A stretch of 64,000 bases of DNA from Buxus sempervirens (taxonomy: Eukaryota > Streptophyta > Magnoliopsida > Buxales > Buxaceae), in assembly GCA_947561395.2 (NCBI GenBank), contig OX387185.1, positions 30,484,213 through 30,548,212 on the forward strand. Direction: 5' to 3'. The notes under the pieces were generated by a model, which saw only the letters and a program-made list of their open reading frames with translations, was not told the origin of the DNA and searched no databases. Position numbers and translations under genes: made by a program. Shown here in pieces: positions 9,932 to 21,066 of this stretch. The number at the start of each line of letters is the position of its first letter. The first letter of the stretch is position 1.

Positions 9932-12382
9932 TCATGCATGACCACTATGTGGTTTCCACGAAATCCCCCAATTATGTAGGACTTGTCTCGCTCTTACACT
10001 ATCAGGGGGAGAGATACTAATCATTGCAACTTTGTCCTTAATATCAGCTATCACAATCGTATGAACCCTTTGTGCTGGGAGATAACTTGCTTTAAATACT
10101 CGTCTGTTCCGCTCCTTCCAAATGTGGTAAACACTTGCTACAAGAGAGAGTCTAGCAAGGGTATTATCTAACCCTGGTCTTGTGAACTCGATCGATGCCC
10201 ATTGAATGAGGTCCTCCCAAGTCCTCTGCAATGGTGGGATACCATTCTTTTGTAGAAGCTGCTTCCATATTTTCCAACTGTATGTGCACTCAAAGAAGAG
10301 ATGTGGAATGGACTCCTCCTGCTGTCTGCAAAGGACACATGTTTTGGTCCCCACAATGCCCCAATCAAACAGTCTGTTGACTGTAGCAAAGCCCTTCTTA
10401 AAAGCGAGCCAGAGAATGAAGGAATGCCTCGGAATACAAGGCGTGGCCCATACCAACTTTGACCATGTCACAGCTGGTTTATGAGGTAGTAATGCTCTGT
10501 ACGTTGCTCCCATGTCAAATTTTCCAGACGATGACGGGGTCCATATAACCTCATCATCAAGACTACTATCAGGCTTAGGCATGAGGTCAAGCTTATTCCA
10601 TATGTCAATCAGATCTGGTGAGGCAGCAACTGGCGGATCCCATTCCTGTTGGTTAATAATCTGCTCGACCAATGCTGCTTTATGCATGCCAGAGTCATAA
10701 ATCATTCTCTGCCCATACCTGTCAAAGAGAGGACCATCCACATGCCAAGCATCATACCATAGTGATGTGCTTCTTCCATTATGAACAATATGCTTCACAA
10801 ATGATCGAACTTTGTCTCTATTTCGCAGGATCTTCCTCCATGCCCACGAACATGAGGATGGTATATTCAGCTCCCAGAAATTATGGCCTTTGAGAAGCCA
10901 TTTATACACCCATGCAATCCACAAGCAGTCCTCCCTTGCTAAGATTCTCCATATGTGTTTGAACACAGCAGCTTTGTTCCATTCGTTCATTCTGAATAGA
11001 CTAAGTCCTCCAACTTCTTTCGGGGAACAAACCGAATCCCAGCTCACTGGAACAATCTTCTTCCTGGTATTTGACCCTGTCCATAGGAAACATCTGCAGG
11101 TTTTATCAATTTCCTTCAACACTCCTTTAGGGAGTATAAAATTTGATATCCAGAAGATACATATAGATTGAAGCACTGACTTTACAAGGATGAGTCTCCC
11201 TGCATAAGAAAGGTTTCTACACTTCCATGATTGCAATCTAGCTTGGACTCGGTCCACAAGCGGCTGACAGTCTTTTGCCGATATTCTAGTTGATGTAAGT
11301 GGTAACCCAAGGTACTTTACTGGTAGATCACCCAGTTGCAGGCCGGAACTCTCTAGCATTGAGAGCTTCATATTCTCTTCAACCCCACAGAAGTAAATCG
11401 AGCTCTTCTCCTTATTAGATTTCAACCCTGCCACCTTCTCAAGTTTCTCAAGACTTTGAAGCATACACTGCATGGATTGCTTGTCCCCATGGCAAAAGAG
11501 AAAAAGGTCATCAGCAAAACACAACATCTTGATGTTTTGAGCTTGGCATCTATGATGGTACTTGAAACCAACTCTCGTTGTTTCCTCAAGTTGCATTTTG
11601 AACATCTCCATTACCAGCACAAACAGGTATGGGGAAAGTGGATCTCCCTGCCTAATCCCATTCGTTCCTTTGAAGAACCCTGTTAGACCTCCATTTATCA
11701 TTAGTGAAAATGAGGGAGTAGATATGCATTCCATGACCCATTCTGTAAATTTTGGGGGGAACCCCATTCCAATGAGAATACTTCTAATACATACCCATTT
11801 GATGGAGTCGTACGCCTTGCAAAGATCAACTTTCATGGCACATTTTGCATGTGGGCTTTGCAGGTGGTAGTTATGCATCAACTCATGAGTGAGTAATATA
11901 TTATCTGATATACTTCTCCCTGGGATGAATGCTGACTGGTACTGCCCAACTAAAGAAGATATGATCCCTTTAATTCTGTTTGCCAAAATCTTTGAGATGC
12001 ATTTGTACAATACGTTAACACAAGAGATAGGTCGATAATCAATAGCCTTTTCTGGATTGCTACACTTGGGAACCAAAGTGAGAGATGTGGCATTCATTTG
12101 CTTGAGCAACTTACCTGAAGTGAAGAAGTCCTTTATTGCTTCAGAGACATCCTTTCCTACTACTGCCCATGCACATTTAAAAAACTTAGCTGTAAATCCG
12201 TCAGGTCCTGGCGCTTTGTCATCTTTGAGGGAAAACATGGTGCTTCTAATCTCTTCCATCGTGATATCAGCTTGAATCACTCGAGCTTGCTCCTCAGTCA
12301 GTTTACTATAGAATTCAGGCATATCAACTTCCTCATGTATGGGACTTGAATAGTTGCCCAAGAGCCTTTGGAAATGCTGCAC
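9932..12382 (-). CDS. ORF2 of LINE-D, RT to zf-RVT part, open
   Basis: This is an open run of 816 codons covering the linker before the RT, the whole RT and the zf-RVT finger. RT landmarks are KAPGPDGF (near residue 55), KAYDSIKW, GIRQGDP, and the catalytic FADD at residue 289 (11507-11518). The finger reads CVLCRQ with HLFFECTYS downstream. The protein ends about 85 residues after the finger without RNase H. Just upstream (12424) the gene is interrupted by LINE-E; the EN half continues at 17173. The Met at 12382 is only the first ATG of the open run and not the real start. Confidence 0.88.
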   Translation of the reverse strand: MQHFQRLLGNYSSPIHEEVDMPEFYSKLTEEQARVIQADITMEEIRSTMFSLKDDKAPGPDGFTAKFFKCAWAVVGKDVSEAIKDFFTSGKLLKQMNATSLTLVPKCSNPEKAIDYRPISCVNVLYKCISKILANRIKGIISSLVGQYQSAFIPGRSISDNILLTHELMHNYHLQSPHAKCAMKVDLCKAYDSIKWVCIRSILIGMGFPPKFTEWVMECISTPSFSLMINGGLTGFFKGTNGIRQGDPLSPYLFVLVMEMFKMQLEETTRVGFKYHHRCQAQNIKMLCFADDLFLFCHGDKQSMQCMLQSLEKLEKVAGLKSNKEKSSIYFCGVEENMKLSMLESSGLQLGDLPVKYLGLPLTSTRISAKDCQPLVDRVQARLQSWKCRNLSYAGRLILVKSVLQSICIFWISNFILPKGVLKEIDKTCRCFLWTGSNTRKKIVPVSWDSVCSPKEVGGLSLFRMNEWNKAAVFKHIWRILAREDCLWIAWVYKWLLKGHNFWELNIPSSCSWAWRKILRNRDKVRSFVKHIVHNGRSTSLWYDAWHVDGPLFDRYGQRMIYDSGMHKAALVEQIINQQEWDPPVAASPDLIDIWNKLDLMPKPDSSLDDEVIWTPSSSGKFDMGATYRALLPHKPAVTWSKLVWATPCIPRHSFILWLAFKKGFATVNRLFDWGIVGTKTCVLCRQQEESIPHLFFECTYSWKIWKQLLQKNGIPPLQRTWEDLIQWASIEFTRPGLDNTLARLSLVASVYHIWKERNRRVFKASYLPAQRVHTIVIADIKDKVAMISISPPDSVRARQVLHNWGISWKPHSGHA

Positions 12383-12627
12383 AAAAGTGTCTTTAACCCT
12401 TGGAGGATCCGTGATTGTCTGCCCTTCAGAATCCTTTTTTTTTTTTTTTTTTGGAAAGTAAGTCCAAAGATTATATTAAGAAAAAGAAATGTACAAGAAG
12501 ATGCCCAAAGCAAATGGAAAACAACCATACATGCCACTACCGGCATAACAAGATAGACATGACAATTCTATGAATCACAATACATGTATCACTATGTACT
12601 CCTCATAGTAAGAATCCATGAATCCCA

Positions 12628-15600
12628 CTATGGTGCTGTAGGCATTATACACCAATTCTGGCAAACACGAGAGGCTTCATGGCACATATCGTTCCTCTCC
12701 TCCCTTGAGAACTTGAGCCTAAGGTCCATAATCAGCCAATTGTCAAGATCTTGGGGTGGCATCGCCTTATTTTGGAAGATCCTTCGATTCCGCTCCCTCC
12801 AAAGGTGGTAAACCGCAGCTGCCATTGAAGCTTTCCTTAGTTTGTCAACTAATCTTTTCCCACGGAACCTCTTGGTAGCCCACTCGATGGTAGCACTCCA
12901 TGAAGCTGATGTCCTTGTAATGCCGTTCCGCTTCAACGTATTCTCCCATATATGGTTGGAATACCAGCATCCAAAGAAAAGATGGTCCACATTCTCGTTA
13001 TGCATCCTGCAAAAAGGGCATTGTGAAGAGCTTACCACATTTAGGCTAAGAAGAAGGTCCTGAGTGAGCAATCTTCTGTGTATGGCAAGCCAAAGGCAGA
13101 ATGCATGTCTAGGTACATTGCCATCAAACCAAACAAGATCCCACCATGCCACGTTTTGCCCACTCACACGAAGCGCATGATAAGTATCTTTGATTGTAAA
13201 CCGCCCTGAAGGGGATGGCAACCATAGTACTTGGTCGTCTTTGGTAGGATCAGGCTGCATTGCATTGTGTAGCTTGTTGCCCACCTCTATCAAGTCATGA
13301 GAGACTGCCGGCAGATCCCAATGGTTATCATCAATTATCACGGCCACATTAGCATTCCTTGGAAGTCCAGAATCATAGATAATTCGGTCCCCATACCTGG
13401 AGTGGATAGAATCATCAAATAACCAATTATCATACCATAGTGAGGTTCGGTTCCCATTTCCAATTTTCATCTTGATGAAGCGTGATACTGTGTCTCTCAA
13501 TTTCAGAATCTTGCGCCATGCCCAAGTTGCAGAAGTTGGGGTCCTCACTTGCCAGAGCGACTTGTTCCTCAAGTTATTTGCTTTTATCCATTTGACCCAA
13601 GGGGAGTTGTCGTCCACAGCTAGTCGCCAAATGTACCTACTTAGAGCAGCCTTGTTCCAATGATGTATGTTGATAATTCCCAGCCCTCATTCACTTTTGG
13701 GGGAGCAAATGGCAGCCCACGACATAGGGGTAATACGTCTTCTTGTCTCAGCTCCTGACCATAAGAAGTTCCTGCACATTTTATCAACCTCTTCTAGAAC
13801 CCTCTTTGGCAGACAGAACACAGATAACCAGTGCACTGCTATGGCAAAAAGCACTGATTTGATCAATTGAAGTCTTCCTGCATATGACAAGAATCGTGCT
13901 TTCCAAGTTTGAATTCTATTCTTTATCTTCATCAGTAAAGGCTCACAATCCACAAGTCTTAACCTTGTAGATATAATTGGTACCCCCAAATAAGTAACGG
14001 GAAGAGAACCCAAGACAACGCCATACCTGTCCACAATTTGTGTCTGTATCACCAAGGGAGTGGCGCTCATGAAAATCTGACTTTTGGATGGATTGATTCG
14101 GAGACCGGATAAGTTACCAAACAGTTCTAGAGAGTGAAAGATAGGGTCCATAGACCCGAAGTCCGGTCTGGAGAAAATCATCAAGTCATCTGCAAAACAC
14201 AAAGCCCTAACCCCTGTCCTGTTGCACTTCGGGTGGAAGAGAGCCCCATTTTGTGTGTGAGTCGTTAGAATTCCCATGAATAACTCCATGATCAGAACGA
14301 AGAGGTATGGTGACAAGGGATCCCCCTGACGAAGACCCCTCTTGCCTTTAAAGAACCCCACAAGTCCACCATTCAAGACAAGAGAGTACGCTGGTGAAGT
14401 TACACACTCCATAATCCACCCAATAAATCGGTCCGGTAAATTCATAGCCTTCAGAAGCAGGGGAAGAAGGTCCCATCGAACTAAATCAAACGCTTTCCTG
14501 ATATCCACCTTCAATGCACAACGTGATGGTCCATTGTGCTGATGATAGTTGTGGAGCACCTCTTGAGCAATGAGAATGTTATCCACCATCTTTCTCCCAG
14601 GAATAAAAGCAGTTTGGAACTCTCCAACCAGACTCTCAATGACGTTCTTGAGTCTATTCGCAATAATTTTAGCAATACACTTATACACAGTATTCACACA
14701 AGCAATGGGCCTGTAATCTGCAACTGAGGTGGGATTCTGACTCTTGGGGACCAAGGTAAGAAGTGTTGCATTTAGCTGCTTAAGGAGGCGACCATCAATG
14801 AAGAAGCTCTTAATAGCCTTAATAGTATCGTTACCAACAATGTGCCAAGCCTTCTTGAAGAAAATAGGAGTGAACCCATCCGGGCCTGGGGCCTTATCCT
14901 GCTTGAGACCAAATAGTGTTGATTTAATTTCCTCATCAGATACTTCCTTAATTAGACCAAGCGAGGTCTCCGAGTCAAGCCTTCTTGAGATGAAGTGGTT
15001 AATCTCCCCAGTGTGCCGAGAATGCGGATCTTGAGTACCCAATAGACGAACATAGAAATCCTCAAACACTTTTTGTATCTCTTTCCACTCAACAAATTTT
15101 GACCCGTCCTCATCATAGACTGAAAGGATTCTGTTGTTAGCTCTTCTGCTGGTGAGGGAGGCATGGAAAAAGTGAGTATTTGAATCCCCTTCCCGTAGCC
15201 AACTAACCCGGCTCTTCTGCTTCAGTTGAGCTTCGAGGTTTCTGTCTGCCACAATGAGCTTTGAGGATAGCTCCTGTTCCTTTTTTCTGAAAGCCACATC
15301 CTGGGGATTAGTAGCATGGCTCCTTTGGCATAATTCCAGTTCCTTTCTAATAGTCTGCACCTGGCCTTCCAGATTTGCAAATTCATGCCTACTCCATTCT
15401 TTGAGGGCATATTTTACGGCCTTTAACTTCCTCACAAGACAGAACATTGGGGACCCTCTCACCTGGATAGACCAAGCTTGCTCCACCAGTGGGATAAACT
15501 GCTCATGGAAGCACCAAAAGTTGAAGAATTTGAACGGCTTGGGCCCTGAACCAAAGGTCTGTGAGATAGAGATGATCGCTGCACTATGATCAGAAATTCC

Positions 15601-16263
15601 CGGGGGGATGAAATCAGCTTCTGAATTAGGAAACTCCTGCAGCCATTCAAGGTTAATCAACACTCTATCCAACTTGCATTGAATTAAGTTTGTACCTGGG
15701 CTCTTGTTACTCCATGTATGGATTGAACCCTTGTATTTCAGGTCTGAGAGACAGCAGTAATCAATTAACTCGTTAAATTCATTGGTTGCCTGCCCATTAA
15801 TTGGTTTTCCGCCACACTTCTCCTGGGTACTTCTAACACAGTTGAAGTCTCCCATTATGATCCAAGGACATCCAGGGCTTGAGTGCTTGATGTCATACCA
15901 TAGCGATCTCCTCATTCTGAAATCATTCATTGCATAAACAAATGATGCCATGCAAACCTGCTGAGTTGATAGAATACCAATTTGACAGTGTATCATTTGA
16001 TCAGAGACAAAACAGGGGTTTACTACCATATCCTTCGGATTCCAGCACAACCATATTCGGCCTTTCAATGCCTTGGCATAATTGTCCACCGAACTCCATG
16101 AAGGGCAAATAGCAGATAGCACCATCGCTTTATTTATACTCCTTACTTTAGTCTCCACTATACATATTAAGTTAATTTTGTTTTTCTGGATTAGAGATCT
16201 TACCTCACACTGCTTAGCAGTGTCATTCAACCCTCTTATATTCCAAGTAGCCCACTTAATCAT
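12628..16263 (-). pseudogene. ORF2 of LINE-E, full length with one in-frame stop
   Basis: ORF2 of 1,211 codons plus stop in a single frame from ATGATTAAGTGGGC at 16263. EN covers about residues 1-230 (WNIRGLN at 6-12, ETKV, MGDFN, SDH). RT follows with KAPGPDGF, GLRQGDPLSPYLF and the catalytic FADD at residue 690 (14185-14196). The zf-RVT finger (CPFCRM, HLFFGCWYS) lies near residue 1,080. One premature TGA at 13687-13689 falls just after the RT, where relatives have the first glycine of GGLGI. No frameshift is seen, which makes this one of the best preserved ORF2 copies in the window. The start overlaps the ORF1 stop as ATGA. Confidence 0.92.
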
Positions 16264-17141
16264 GAGGAATTAAGAGTAGGACCAATCTCTGCATGCTTAG
16301 AAGCGATGACCTTCCTAGCCTCCTTCATGGCAATTTCATCCACCAGCAGAACCCCTTTCTTCCTTCTCTTAGCCTTAGCCTTTTTTCCACCACTTCCTGA
16401 TGAGGATTCCACCATGTCCACCAATGCATCATTTTGAAGAGCCGAGTACTGGTTCGGGCTAGAGACTATGGGCTGTAATTCCTGAGATGCAGCCAATTGC
16501 ACATTGCCCGCTCTAGTCTGGTTCTTGTCCACCAAGGCCGAAGGCCCTTTTGTGGGACTACTACTGCCATGGCCAGAATCAACTAGTACGATATCATTGT
16601 CACTTCCATAAGCACCCACAATACCTGCATCAGGAAGCACCCGTATATGGTCGATAGAGTCTCTTGTCTGTCCACTGTCAACACTGAAATCAGCCCTCGT
16701 GCCATTCGTCTTGCTTGCTTCAGGCCCATCCACCAAAGTCTGATCATCACTTGAAACGTGTGCCACTCTCTTCCCTTTAGATACAACCGACCATTGTACC
16801 TGCTCCTGGATTCGATCATGCACAAGCGGCTGCCCCTCTTCCAGGTTCTGAACGTGTCCATTGGACGTACCAGACTTCCTTGATTCATCACAAGTATCAC
16901 CCTCTGCACCCCGCGGGCTCAGCACCACCTCTGCTCCTGGACTGTCAGGGACAATTCTTCCGGTTGGCAACCATTGGCTCTTGGAGGTATTGGGGCATCG
17001 AGCTTCAGCATGCCCAAACACCTTGCAAGAATTACATTTGACAGGTCTCCACTCATAATCAACATCAACAGTTATGGTCTCAGAACCTTGGACATTGAGG
17101 TATAAGGTACTTGGGAATGAGCATTCGATGTCTATCTCCAC
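16260..17141 (-). pseudogene. ORF1 C-terminal part of LINE-E (zinc knuckle and basic tail)
   Basis: ORF1 of plant L1 LINEs is an RNA-binding protein. This copy keeps its zinc knuckle (CNSCKVFGHAEARC, CX2CX4HX4C) and the following WLPTGRIVP motif, then a long polar stretch. It ends with KRRKKGVLLVDEIAMKEA shortly before the stop at 16260-16262. The DUF4283-like N-terminal domain is lost by 5' truncation at about 17141. The stop overlaps the ORF2 start (ATGA), suggesting coupled termination and re-initiation. Confidence 0.85.
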
Positions 17142-17172
17142 ACATTGAGGTATAAGGTACTTCAGAATCCTT

Positions 17173-18296
17173 GACACTCTGCACACTATTGAATGCCCTT
17201 CTAGCTACCATGTGGTTGTGGAAGAATGCTGTATTCAGGTCCCCATCTCTCATCCAAAGTACACGAGACTTCAGTCTAACTTGCGCCTCCTCATCTTTCA
17301 ATAATTGCATTAGTTCAGATCTCATGGCTTGCTCCCTTCTATGCAAAACTGGACACATGGGTTTAGATTGAATCTCCTTCTGACACTAGTCAAGGTCATC
17401 ACGAACCGCCTTTACCTTGGCTTCTAAATGTGAGAACTTCATTCTCTTACTCCAAGCTTTTAGTTTTACTTTAACTTGCTGTAATTTCTTCACCACCCTA
17501 AACATTGGGGTCCCCACTACCTGCACCTGCCAAGCTTCTTTGACAATATGCATACATTCTTCATGTTCGAACCAAAAGTTAAAGAACCTGAAAGGTTTGT
17601 TACCTTGACTACTGGAGAGTGATCCGAAATCCCTGGGTTCAAGAACTCTGCCTCGGAATGCTGGAAATCAGATACCCAACCAAGGTTGGTAAGAGCACGA
17701 TCCAACTTGCATGTGATCCTTCTCATGCCTTCACTGTGGTTCGACCATGAATAGAACGCTCCCTTGAACTTAAGGTCAAAAAGCCGAGATTGGTGAATAA
17801 AGTTGTTTAACTCCTGGGTTGGCCTCTCTTTGATGCTCCTGCCCCCTATCTTCTCATCTTCCCTTCTAACACAGTTGAAGTCCCCCATTACAAGCCATGG
17901 TATATCAGTATACTCCTTTGCCAAGTCATTCCACAGCATAGATCTTTCGGTACTATCATTGGACGCATAAATGAACGTTATACAGCATTGCTTTTTGTCC
18001 TCCACGAACTCCACCCCACAGTGTATGAACTGATCGGATGCTGAGATCTTTGTTATTTTGATGTCCCTCGGGTTAACTAGTATCCATATACGACCCTTAA
18101 GTGCTTTATCATAATTGGATAATAACTCCCACTGGGGAGCAATCAAGTTCTTCACTACTTGGGCATTAACTGCCCTCACCTTCGTCTCAACAAGACACGC
18201 TAGGGATAACCTGTTATTGTCAATCATCTTCCTCACTGCAAGCTGCTTGGCGGGACAATTCAGTCCCCTAATGTTCCATGAGGCAATCTTGATCAT
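17173..18296 (-). pseudogene. ORF2 endonuclease part of LINE-D, frameshifted
   Basis: This is the apurinic-like EN domain of LINE-D. It starts MIKIASWNIRGLN at 18296 and contains ETKV, MGDFNCV and PGISDHSPVV. After SDH the frame is lost near 17600 (a frameshift), and a TAG replaces a conserved glutamine codon near 17387. The linker to the RT (MRDGDLNTAFFHNH in relatives as KEGDxNTxFF) is still readable to 17173, where LINE-E enters. The ORF2 start overlaps the ORF1 stop in ATGA (18293-18296). Confidence 0.88.
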
Positions 18297-19828
18297 TTAG
18301 AGAGATATGAAACCTGTCTATCAAGCTTCCGCTTGTCCCCTTGATGGCCATCCGACTTCTTTGCCAACTTCATAGCCATTTCATCCACAAGAATCTTTTT
18401 CTTTTTCCTATTCTTCCTTTTAGAAGAATTCTCTTCACTTGTCACCCCGACATTGCTGTCCATGCCTTGTTGGTCCACATTGGACAGTAGGTCGAACCTG
18501 TTTGAGCTGCCTTCCATATTGTCACCTTGAGTCGCACCCTCCATTGAACGTTGCCCACTATCCTGGGCAGAAAGTTCAGGCATATTACTGACCATGTTGC
18601 TGCTCTCCCCTTGCTCCCCGACATTAGTTCCCATCCTTAGCTCGGTCCCAATGACTTCTTTTCCTTTGGCTCCAATCGTTTTCCAGCACTCAGATGCCTC
18701 ATTTGCACAAGTGACCACTGGGTCTTCAGGTACCTGTGGCCTCTCTGCCCCTGGATTCGCCCCAACATGCTCAAACGGGGTTGCATTTTCTTCACCAAGC
18801 TGCACAAAGTTGGCCACTCTGCCCGTGGGTCTCCACTGTTGTCTCACCGGGTTGACTTTGCAATTGTTATCACCATGTCCAAAGACCTTGCAATGGCTGC
18901 AACTCAGAGGCTTCCAATCATACTCAATGTCAATTTGGAGTCCAGCATCACATTCACTTCCTCCTGTGCTAAGGACGATACTCGTTGGCCATGTAGACTC
19001 CACGTTAACCTCAACGCATACTCTTGCATAGGATAGTCTTGTTCTCTTCTCCGTGTGCTCGTCCATAAAGAGAGGCTTGCCCACCCCACTAGCAATGAAG
19101 CTCAACCCATCCTGTGTCCAAAACTCCATTGGTACATTAAAGAACTTGATCCAGACCGGAAGCTTACTCAACTGAGATTTCACAAATTGCATGCTTGGTT
19201 CCCATTCCTTTAAGATGAGGAGACGCCCAGCTAGATGCCAAGGTGCCTCTTGCAAGACTTTGGCTCTCATGTTATCATCTTCAAACTTAAAAATAAAGAA
19301 GCCATTGTCCACAGCCGATACACTAACTTTCCCAAACTTTCTCCACATTCTCTCCACCATCCCTTTCACTACTGTATAAGGGAGTCGTCTGTCAAGAAAA
19401 TGGCCCACTAAGCTTCCCTGCCAAAGCTTTATCCCCTCCTCTGCCACTGCAGGGGGAGGGCACACCAATACCTTGCCATCTCTAAGCACCGGCTGATGAA
19501 AGTGCATTTGTGCCCTTGGGTAGTTTGACTGATCAAACAACCTGCTCCAGGTTTTTTCGGGTCCTGCCCTTCCTTTGTTAAGTAGCCCACCTGATGGATC
19601 AGAGGACTCAGCACAGCAGTTGCTAGAAATGGCAAGGTTCCCCCCTGCCACATTGTGCAACCCAGCGGGTACCTCAGGAGATAAGCTCATTGCCGACTCT
19701 GAAACAGCAGGCACATTGCCAGGCCTACTCATAGCCACCACACCTGGCTCCTGGGCAGCAGGCTGGCCAGGTAGTGGAGGGAACTCCAAATTCAAACCCT
19801 CCTGCCCAGGAGCACCCGATTCGAACAT
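18293..19828 (-). CDS. ORF1 of LINE-D, intact DUF4283 and zinc-knuckle protein
   Basis: An intact 511-residue ORF1. The N-terminal ~110 residues are polar and low in structure. A DUF4283-like domain follows (about residues 110-215, including VGHFLDRRLPY and WHLAGRLLILKEWEP). Next come a block typical of plant LINE and related proteins (LPVWIKFFNVPMEFW, SYARVCVEV) and a CX2CX4HX4C knuckle (CSHCKVFGHGDNNC, near residues 309-322). The C-terminus carries KNRKKKKILVDEMAMKLA. It should bind LINE RNA in a ribonucleoprotein; this is family knowledge and was not shown here. The start ATG at 19826-19828 follows the 5' UTR, and the stop TGA overlaps the ORF2 ATG. Confidence 0.9.
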   Translation of the reverse strand: MFESGAPGQEGLNLEFPPLPGQPAAQEPGVVAMSRPGNVPAVSESAMSLSPEVPAGLHNVAGGNLAISSNCCAESSDPSGGLLNKGRAGPEKTWSRLFDQSNYPRAQMHFHQPVLRDGKVLVCPPPAVAEEGIKLWQGSLVGHFLDRRLPYTVVKGMVERMWRKFGKVSVSAVDNGFFIFKFEDDNMRAKVLQEAPWHLAGRLLILKEWEPSMQFVKSQLSKLPVWIKFFNVPMEFWTQDGLSFIASGVGKPLFMDEHTEKRTRLSYARVCVEVNVESTWPTSIVLSTGGSECDAGLQIDIEYDWKPLSCSHCKVFGHGDNNCKVNPVRQQWRPTGRVANFVQLGEENATPFEHVGANPGAERPQVPEDPVVTCANEASECWKTIGAKGKEVIGTELRMGTNVGEQGESSNMVSNMPELSAQDSGQRSMEGATQGDNMEGSSNRFDLLSNVDQQGMDSNVGVTSEENSSKRKNRKKKKILVDEMAMKLAKKSDGHQGDKRKLDRQVSYLSK

Positions 19829-21051
19829 GCTGGCCGTCTGAAAACCACTGTGGTATCAGAAAACCACTGTCGCAGTTCCGAAGCCAAGCTGCAGCAACCC
19901 AGACACTTCTCACAGGCGACTAACCCAGAGAAACATTAGATTTCACCACGCAAAAGAATAGTCTTCCCAAAGAAAACCAACGAGAAAATCAAAGCTATAG
20001 TAATCTTCCCCCAGGACGAACAGATCACGAACACATCACGACTAGATCCCCGAACATCCAAGTCCCATTCACTAAAAACCAGAACTCAGTGCACTAACAA
20101 AGTACGAGCTAATCAGAACCGGCGCTCAGTCACGAACCCAGCAAAGAGTCACGAACCCAGCAATAATCACGAAACAGCAAAAAAATGCTCACTAGCAGAA
20201 AGCCCAAGGCCACCAATCCCACGAATAGAAATCCCAGATGAACAAGTACTGCTCACGACCAAAAACCCACGAACGATAATCTCAGGTGCACAAGTACTGC
20301 TTACGAACAGAAACCCGACGAACAGATAAGCCCAGCTTCACGAACAGATAAGCCCAGCTCAGGAACAGATAATCTCACAAACAATAATACTCCAAGATGC
20401 AGAAGATAATCCCAGGTCACGACCAGAAATCCCACGAAACTAATAGTAATAATTCCAGATGCACAGGAGATAAAATCCCACGAAAGATAATCCCAGATTC
20501 TCCGAGCAGAAAACCAGATGAACTTCGAGCAGGTACCCAGATGCACAAGCGATGCTCACGAACAGAAAACCCAAAGTTGAACGATAGACCCAAATATTGC
20601 TAGTTTAAAACTTCACGAACAGAATCTCGTCCAGAAACACGACCCAGAACTTGGATGCTTGCCCACAAAACGATATCACAAACGAGAACAAGGAACCCCA
20701 CGAACAGATCACACCAAACGACCCTGACGGAGCAGCTCACGAACACCAGTTCAAGCAGCGCCTTACGAACACCAGCAGACCTTGGTGCCTCACGAACCAG
20801 GAACACGAACACCACGAGCCTACTGCCTCACGAACACCAGGAATAGCCCCCCAAGCTTGCTCACGACCATCCACAAGAGCCGCCGGAGAGACGAGGTCGC
20901 CGGCGAGAGCCGGTGAGCGAGCCTTGCTTGCTGCCTCACGAACCTTGCTACCTCACGATCCTTGCTACCTCACAAACCTTGCTCATGAGGGATTTAACCT
21001 CAAGTTGTTTCACGAGGGATTTAACCTCACGAGGGGAGCAAAAGTCACGAG
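19829..21051 (-). promoter_or_regulatory. 5' UTR / internal promoter region of LINE-D with GTTCGTG repeats
   Basis: About 1.2 kb lie between the left edge of the insertion in element sense (21051) and the ORF1 ATG. On the plus strand it is crowded with CACGAAC and related CACGACC or CACGAAA words, often followed by AGAAACCC or AGATAATCCCAG, so in element sense it is a degenerate array around GTTCGTG. Plant L1 promoters lie in the 5' UTR, so this array is a candidate promoter. Open frames on the plus strand here (for example 20651-21259) are by-products of the repeat. Confidence 0.65.
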
Positions 21052-21066
21052 GACTTTTGACTTCTT

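Larger units (their letters stand above)
12437..17159 (-). mobile_element. LINE-E, LINE nested in LINE-D ORF2
   Basis: This minus-strand LINE is 5'-truncated inside ORF1. The 3' end (sense GGACTTACTTTCC plus poly(A)) is at 12437-12462. The target duplication CTTCAGAATCCTT (13 bp) occurs at 12424-12436 and 17160-17172. Its first ~18 bases in sense (17159-17142) repeat sequence found 50 bp further in (17110-17092), a templated filler at the 5' junction. It splits LINE-D ORF2 between EN and RT. Confidence 0.95.
9734..21051 (-). mobile_element. LINE-D, essentially full-length LINE, interrupted by LINE-E
   Basis: This is a minus-strand LINE with 5' UTR, intact ORF1, ORF2 and 3' UTR. The 3' end reads TAATTTCC then poly(A) (9734-9751 as T-run and GGAAATTA). 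The target duplication GACTTTTGACTTCTT (15 bp) occurs at 9719-9733 and 21052-21066. Without LINE-E (12437-17159) and its duplication it is about 6.6 kb, the usual size of a complete plant L1. It interrupts the noncoding 3' interior of G1. Confidence 0.94.
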
